Part shown: positions 6,461 through 9,296 of the stretch, one piece after another
Position numbering within the stretch: position 1 is the stretch's first letter
How the letters are laid out: every line of letters starts with the position of its first letter
NCBI GenBank assembly: GCA_015264885.1
Contig: JABZYY010000040.1
Coordinates: forward strand, 1-9,296
Length of the DNA: 9,296 bases
Direction of reading: 5' to 3'
Source: Streptococcus sp.
GTDB taxonomy: Bacteria > Bacillota > Bacilli > Lactobacillales > Aerococcaceae
Made by a program: the position numbers and the translations under genes
The notes under the pieces: model-generated
What the model was told of the DNA's origin: nothing
What the model saw: only the letters and a program-made list of their open reading frames with translations
The model's database searches: none

Positions 6461-7228
6461 GTGGCTAAACAATTATATATCCATTACGATAGCGTATCGA
6501 ACCATGTACTAACAAAGTCGATTGCGTTCCATTTGTCTGCCTTACCACAGTCTGAGATTCCGCAAAACCTACTTCTCTTAAACGGGAAGTCAAGCCTTGC
6601 CACACACGATCCATATACTGGCTTCATGTGGGTGAAGGGTCGTAAAAATGTGTTAGCGTATCTCCAAGGGGTGGAAGAAGGCAAAGAGGCGCCATCGAAC
6701 TGGGTGGACTTTGATTCGATTGATTTCGTACATCAATTAACGCCGCAAGAAATTGCAGACTTGCTGTATATTTCGCACGCGAAGACGCACTTGCATTCGC
6801 CGTTCTTCTATAAATTACAAAACAACTTTATTTACTTGTCACTTGAAAATGGCTACTCGAAAGTGTACTACCGTAAAATTGAGCAGTTCTTACCAATCTT
6901 ATCGGCGCAAGTACAAATCGAGATGACAGATATCTTGAACGAGACACCGAAGTTCTTATTCTTTGGAGCAGACAAAGTGGCTTCAGCGATTTCCATCGAA
7001 GCGCTCAAAGAAATGATGCCATTGTATCGTGAAGGAATCAGCTTGGCTTTTGATAAAGTCACAAAGAAAGAAGACAGCTACGAAGTACCAATCTTCTTAA
7101 CGGAGGACCGTTATCATTATTCCGATAAAGAAGTGACACAAAACGTCCGCATCGGGCAACTCGCGTATAGCGAAACGTATCAAAACTGGAAGGTTTCAGC
7201 GAAACTTCCAACGAATGACGCCATCTAA
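6461..7228 (+). CDS. Hypothetical 255-residue protein
   Basis: A soluble protein with no signal peptide or TM segment and a mixed alpha/beta composition. I do not recognise a family. Visible landmarks are an N-terminal strand QLYIHYDSVSNHVL (4-17), aromatic-rich YTGFMWVKGRKNVLAYLQG (52-70), FFYKLQNNFIYLSLENGYSKVYYRK (115-139, as a region), and PKFLFFGADKVASAISIEALKEMMPLYREG (163-192, as a region). I chose GTG 6461: GGAGGTGA at 6449-6456 lies the right distance (7 bases after GGAGG) upstream. The in-frame ATG at 6428 overlaps a TATAAT box and has no binding site. The gene lies between two terminators, so it is its own transcription unit. It sits just upstream of ddl but is not in its operon. 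Confidence 0.8.
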   Translation: MAKQLYIHYDSVSNHVLTKSIAFHLSALPQSEIPQNLLLLNGKSSLATHDPYTGFMWVKGRKNVLAYLQGVEEGKEAPSNWVDFDSIDFVHQLTPQEIADLLYISHAKTHLHSPFFYKLQNNFIYLSLENGYSKVYYRKIEQFLPILSAQVQIEMTDILNETPKFLFFGADKVASAISIEALKEMMPLYREGISLAFDKVTKKEDSYEVPIFLTEDRYHYSDKEVTQNVRIGQLAYSETYQNWKVSAKLPTNDAI

Positions 7229-7264
7229 AGCACTTTTCACAGCGGTTGTGAAAGGTGCTTTTTT
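7227..7264 (+). terminator. Terminator upstream of ddl
   Basis: AAAGCACTTTTCACA (7227-7241) pairs with TGTGAAAGGTGCTTT (7247-7261) over 15 base pairs including one G-T, loop GCGGT, then a T-run to 7264. The stem begins within the TAA stop codon (7226-7228). Confidence 0.92.
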
Positions 7265-7281
7265 AATACCTTAGCCGTAAC

Positions 7282-7310
7282 TTGTAACCATTGGGCCGTT
7301 TTGTTATACT
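7282..7310 (+). promoter_or_regulatory. ddl-murF promoter
   Basis: TTGTAA (7282-7287), a 17-base spacer and TATACT (7305-7310), with TGT just before the -10 box giving an extended -10. Transcription should begin near 7317, leaving a leader of about 79 bases before the ddl ATG. Confidence 0.7.
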
Positions 7311-7322
7311 GAAAAGTGCAAG

Positions 7323-7379
7323 GTTATTTTCAAAATAACGTTCGAAGAGCCTAAATGAGGCGGTTCGCAGCACGCGAAT
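7323..7379 (+). promoter_or_regulatory. Structured 5' leader of ddl (three small hairpins)
   Basis: Three stems occur in a row: the perfect palindrome GTTATTTT-c-AAAATAAC (7323-7339), GCCT-aaatg-AGGC (7349-7361) and TTCGC-agcac-GCGAA (7364-7378). The last ends 6 bases before the ribosome binding site GGAGGA (7385-7390), which stays free. No T-run follows, so it is not an attenuator of the usual kind. The palindrome at the start of the transcript could instead be a protein operator. Its role is unproven. Confidence 0.5.
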
Positions 7380-7395
7380 AGTTTGGAGGATTCAT

Positions 7396-8469
7396 ATGAA
7401 AATTGTAGTAATTTACGGCGGAAAGAGTGCAGAGCACGATATTTCAATTTTAACAGCCGGTTCAATTATTAAAGAAATTTATTTCGAGTATTACGATGTG
7501 CAACCAGTGTACATTACAAAAGAAGGAACATGGTTAAAAGGAGAAGCGTTAAAAGCGCCTGTAGCTTTTGACCAAGCACTTCGTTTAACAGAAGGGTCTG
7601 TAGCGCATTTTGCAACAACTGAAGGCGAAACATCAACAGGCGTTCGCATCCAACCATGCGATATTGCTGGACCAGATACAGTAGTATTCCCAATCTTACA
7701 CGGACCAAACGGGGAAGATGGAACGATTCAAGGATTGTTCGAAATCTTAGACTTACCATATGTTGGGTGTGGTGTATTAGCCAGCGCAAACGGAATGGAC
7801 AAAATTGCCAGCAAGCATTTATTCCAGCAAGCAGGTATTCCACAAGTGCCATTCGTACCTTTTGTGAAAGCTGATTTCGAAAAATCACCAGAAGCCATCT
7901 TCACACGTATCGAAGGAACATTACGCTATCCAGTATTCGTGAAACCAGCGAATATGGGTTCAAGTGTTGGGATTTCTAAAGCGACAAACCGCGATGAATT
8001 AACAGCAGCCATCGAAGAAGCGTTGAAATATGACCGTCGTATCGTCGTAGAACAAGGGATCGACGCACGCGAAGTCGAAGTTGCGGTTCTTGGAAACGAC
8101 GAAGTGAACACATCTGTGGTTGGGGAAGTCGTGAAACAAGCAGGCTTCTACGATTACAATGAGAAATACATTAACAACACAACAACACTTCAAATTCCAG
8201 CAGTGATTCCAGAAGAAGTCTCTGCAAAAATTCGTGAGTATGCTGTAACAGCATTCCGTGCCATTGACGGTAGCGGCTTAACACGTTGTGATTTCTTCTT
8301 AACAGAAGCCAACGAAGTGTTTATTAACGAAGTGAATACAATGCCAGGTTTCACACAATTTAGTATGTATCCAAAACTTTGGGAAGCAATGGGCATTTCC
8401 TATAAAGATTTAGTCGAAGAACTCATTCAATTAGCGTTGAAACGCTATAACGATCGTCACGCGAGATAA
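7396..8469 (+). CDS. ddl: D-alanine--D-alanine ligase
   Basis: Ddl joins two D-alanines with ATP in the cytoplasm to make the dipeptide that ends peptidoglycan precursors. The 357-residue length fits the long (DdlA-like) type. ATP-grasp landmarks: the N-terminal GGKSAEHDIS (8-17, Glu13), signature 1 HGPNGEDGTIQG (102-113), ATP loop FVKPANMGSSVGIS (181-194, Lys183, Ser189), and metal ligands Asp299, Glu312 and Asn314 in TRCDFF and INEVNTMPG. Arg297 precedes Asp299 as in E. coli DdlB. Tyr258 in EKYIN occupies the position that is Phe in D-Ala-D-Lac ligases such as that of Leuconostoc, so a normal D-Ala-D-Ala product is expected. The start is ATG 7396, with GGAGG 6 bases upstream. murF follows after 11 bases. 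Confidence 0.98.
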   Translation: MKIVVIYGGKSAEHDISILTAGSIIKEIYFEYYDVQPVYITKEGTWLKGEALKAPVAFDQALRLTEGSVAHFATTEGETSTGVRIQPCDIAGPDTVVFPILHGPNGEDGTIQGLFEILDLPYVGCGVLASANGMDKIASKHLFQQAGIPQVPFVPFVKADFEKSPEAIFTRIEGTLRYPVFVKPANMGSSVGISKATNRDELTAAIEEALKYDRRIVVEQGIDAREVEVAVLGNDEVNTSVVGEVVKQAGFYDYNEKYINNTTTLQIPAVIPEEVSAKIREYAVTAFRAIDGSGLTRCDFFLTEANEVFINEVNTMPGFTQFSMYPKLWEAMGISYKDLVEELIQLALKRYNDRHAR

Positions 8470-8480
8470 GGGGTAGAAAG

Positions 8481-9296
8481 ATGAGTATTGGAACAGTTGC
8501 TGAAATTACAAAAGCCGTCGAAGCGATTGATTATCAGTCTGCACATCGATTTGAAGTCATCGAATCTGTAGCTTTCGACACACGAAAATTAGGTCCAAAT
8601 AGCCTTTTCGTGCCACTTCAAGGACAAACAGACGGACATGATTATATTGAACAAGCGATTCAAGCAGGCGCAACAGCCGTGTTATGGGGCAAACAAGATG
8701 TAACACCACCAGATGGAATCTGCGCCATTTGGGTAGATGACCCACTTCAAGCTTTTCAAAAACTAGCGAAATGGTACTTAGAAAAAGTATCACCACGCAT
8801 CGTTGGAATCACAGGTAGTTCTGGGAAAACAACGACAAAAGATATGACAGCAGCGGCTCTTGACGCACGCTACCGTGTCTACAAAACACAAGGAAACTTC
8901 AATAACGATATCGGCTTACCACAAACGATTTTAGATATGCCCGAATCAACTGAAGCGCTTGTCTTAGAGATGGGAATGAGTGATTTCCACGAAATCGAGT
9001 TCTTATCAAAATTAGCACGCCCAGAAGTCGTTGCGATTACGCTTATCGGTGAGTCGCATATGGAACAATTGGGAAGCAAGGAAGGCATTGCCAAAGCCAA
9101 ACTTGAAATCCTTTCTGGACTACAAGAAAATGGAACCTTTATTTATCCAGCGCATGAAGAGTTAATTACAGCAGGGATTGCACAAGCTGAAAAACCAGTA
9201 ACCTTCAAAATCGTTACAGTCGGCGAAGGAAGCAAGGAACTTTCAGCTAAAAATATCGAACTGTATTCAGACCACACAGCGTTTGAATTAGTGACA
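8481..9296 (+). CDS. murF: UDP-MurNAc-tripeptide--D-Ala-D-Ala ligase MurF (partial, 5' end)
   Basis: MurF adds the D-Ala-D-Ala made by Ddl to UDP-MurNAc-tripeptide, the last cytoplasmic step of the pentapeptide precursor. The frame is open for 272 codons to the window edge; the family is usually about 450 residues, so the C-terminal part is missing. Landmarks: N-terminal substrate domain with AFDTRKLGPNSLFVPLQGQTDGHDYI (31-56, as a region), the ATP loop TGSSGKTTTKD (111-121), the MurF-typical GNFNNDIGLPQT (138-149), LEMGMSD (162-168) and the central IGESHMEQLGSKEGIAKAK (189-207). The usual TNIG before the His is TLIG here. The start is ATG 8481, with AAGGGG (8468-8473) overlapping the ddl stop codon, which indicates co-transcription and probably coupled translation with ddl. 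Confidence 0.97.
   Translation, partial: MSIGTVAEITKAVEAIDYQSAHRFEVIESVAFDTRKLGPNSLFVPLQGQTDGHDYIEQAIQAGATAVLWGKQDVTPPDGICAIWVDDPLQAFQKLAKWYLEKVSPRIVGITGSSGKTTTKDMTAAALDARYRVYKTQGNFNNDIGLPQTILDMPESTEALVLEMGMSDFHEIEFLSKLARPEVVAITLIGESHMEQLGSKEGIAKAKLEILSGLQENGTFIYPAHEELITAGIAQAEKPVTFKIVTVGEGSKELSAKNIELYSDHTAFELVT

Overview
The window looks like chromosomal DNA of a low-GC Gram-positive bacterium, most likely in the Lactobacillales. The evidence is AT-rich coding sequence with AAAGGAGG-type ribosome binding sites, a CIRCE-controlled groES-groEL operon, a lemA-htpX pair, a ddl-murF cell-wall pair, and an N-terminal small protein resembling the Lactobacillales family DUF1310. The GroEL sequence and gene mix recall Carnobacteriaceae such as Granulicatella, but that is an impression from memory, not a search result.

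Layout. Positions 1-760 hold two small membrane-anchored proteins, each behind its own promoter; the promoters are near copies (TTTATA-N17-TATACTATG). A bidirectional terminator separates them from a convergent two-TM protein (766-1029, minus strand). That gene diverges from groES-groEL (1181-3084), which is repressed through a perfect CIRCE operator and ends at a strong terminator. Positions 3085-3528 have no gene but are highly structured: a 190-bp imperfect inverted repeat enclosing two further hairpins, and a 55-bp direct repeat of its right arm. A SUKH (SMI1/KNR4) protein follows on the minus strand (3529-4233), divergent from lemA-htpX (4379-5866). Then come two unrecognised genes, each with its own terminator (5944-6249 and 6461-7228), and finally ddl and the first 272 codons of murF, behind an extended -10 promoter and a hairpin-rich leader.

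Functions. GroES and GroEL form the folding chaperonin. LemA and HtpX are membrane proteins commonly encoded together, HtpX being a zinc protease of envelope quality control. Ddl makes D-Ala-D-Ala and MurF joins it to the UDP-MurNAc-tripeptide. The Ddl sequence carries the tyrosine expected of a D-Ala-D-Ala enzyme, so this gene gives no sign of D-lactate-type intrinsic vancomycin resistance.

Most of the window is ordinary housekeeping DNA. The part least explained by known features is the structured intergenic block at about 3138-3525. It could be a short interspersed (MITE or BOX-like) element or a structured RNA locus; the sequence alone does not decide between them. Second in interest are the duplicated promoter of the two small 5' genes and the three-hairpin ddl leader.
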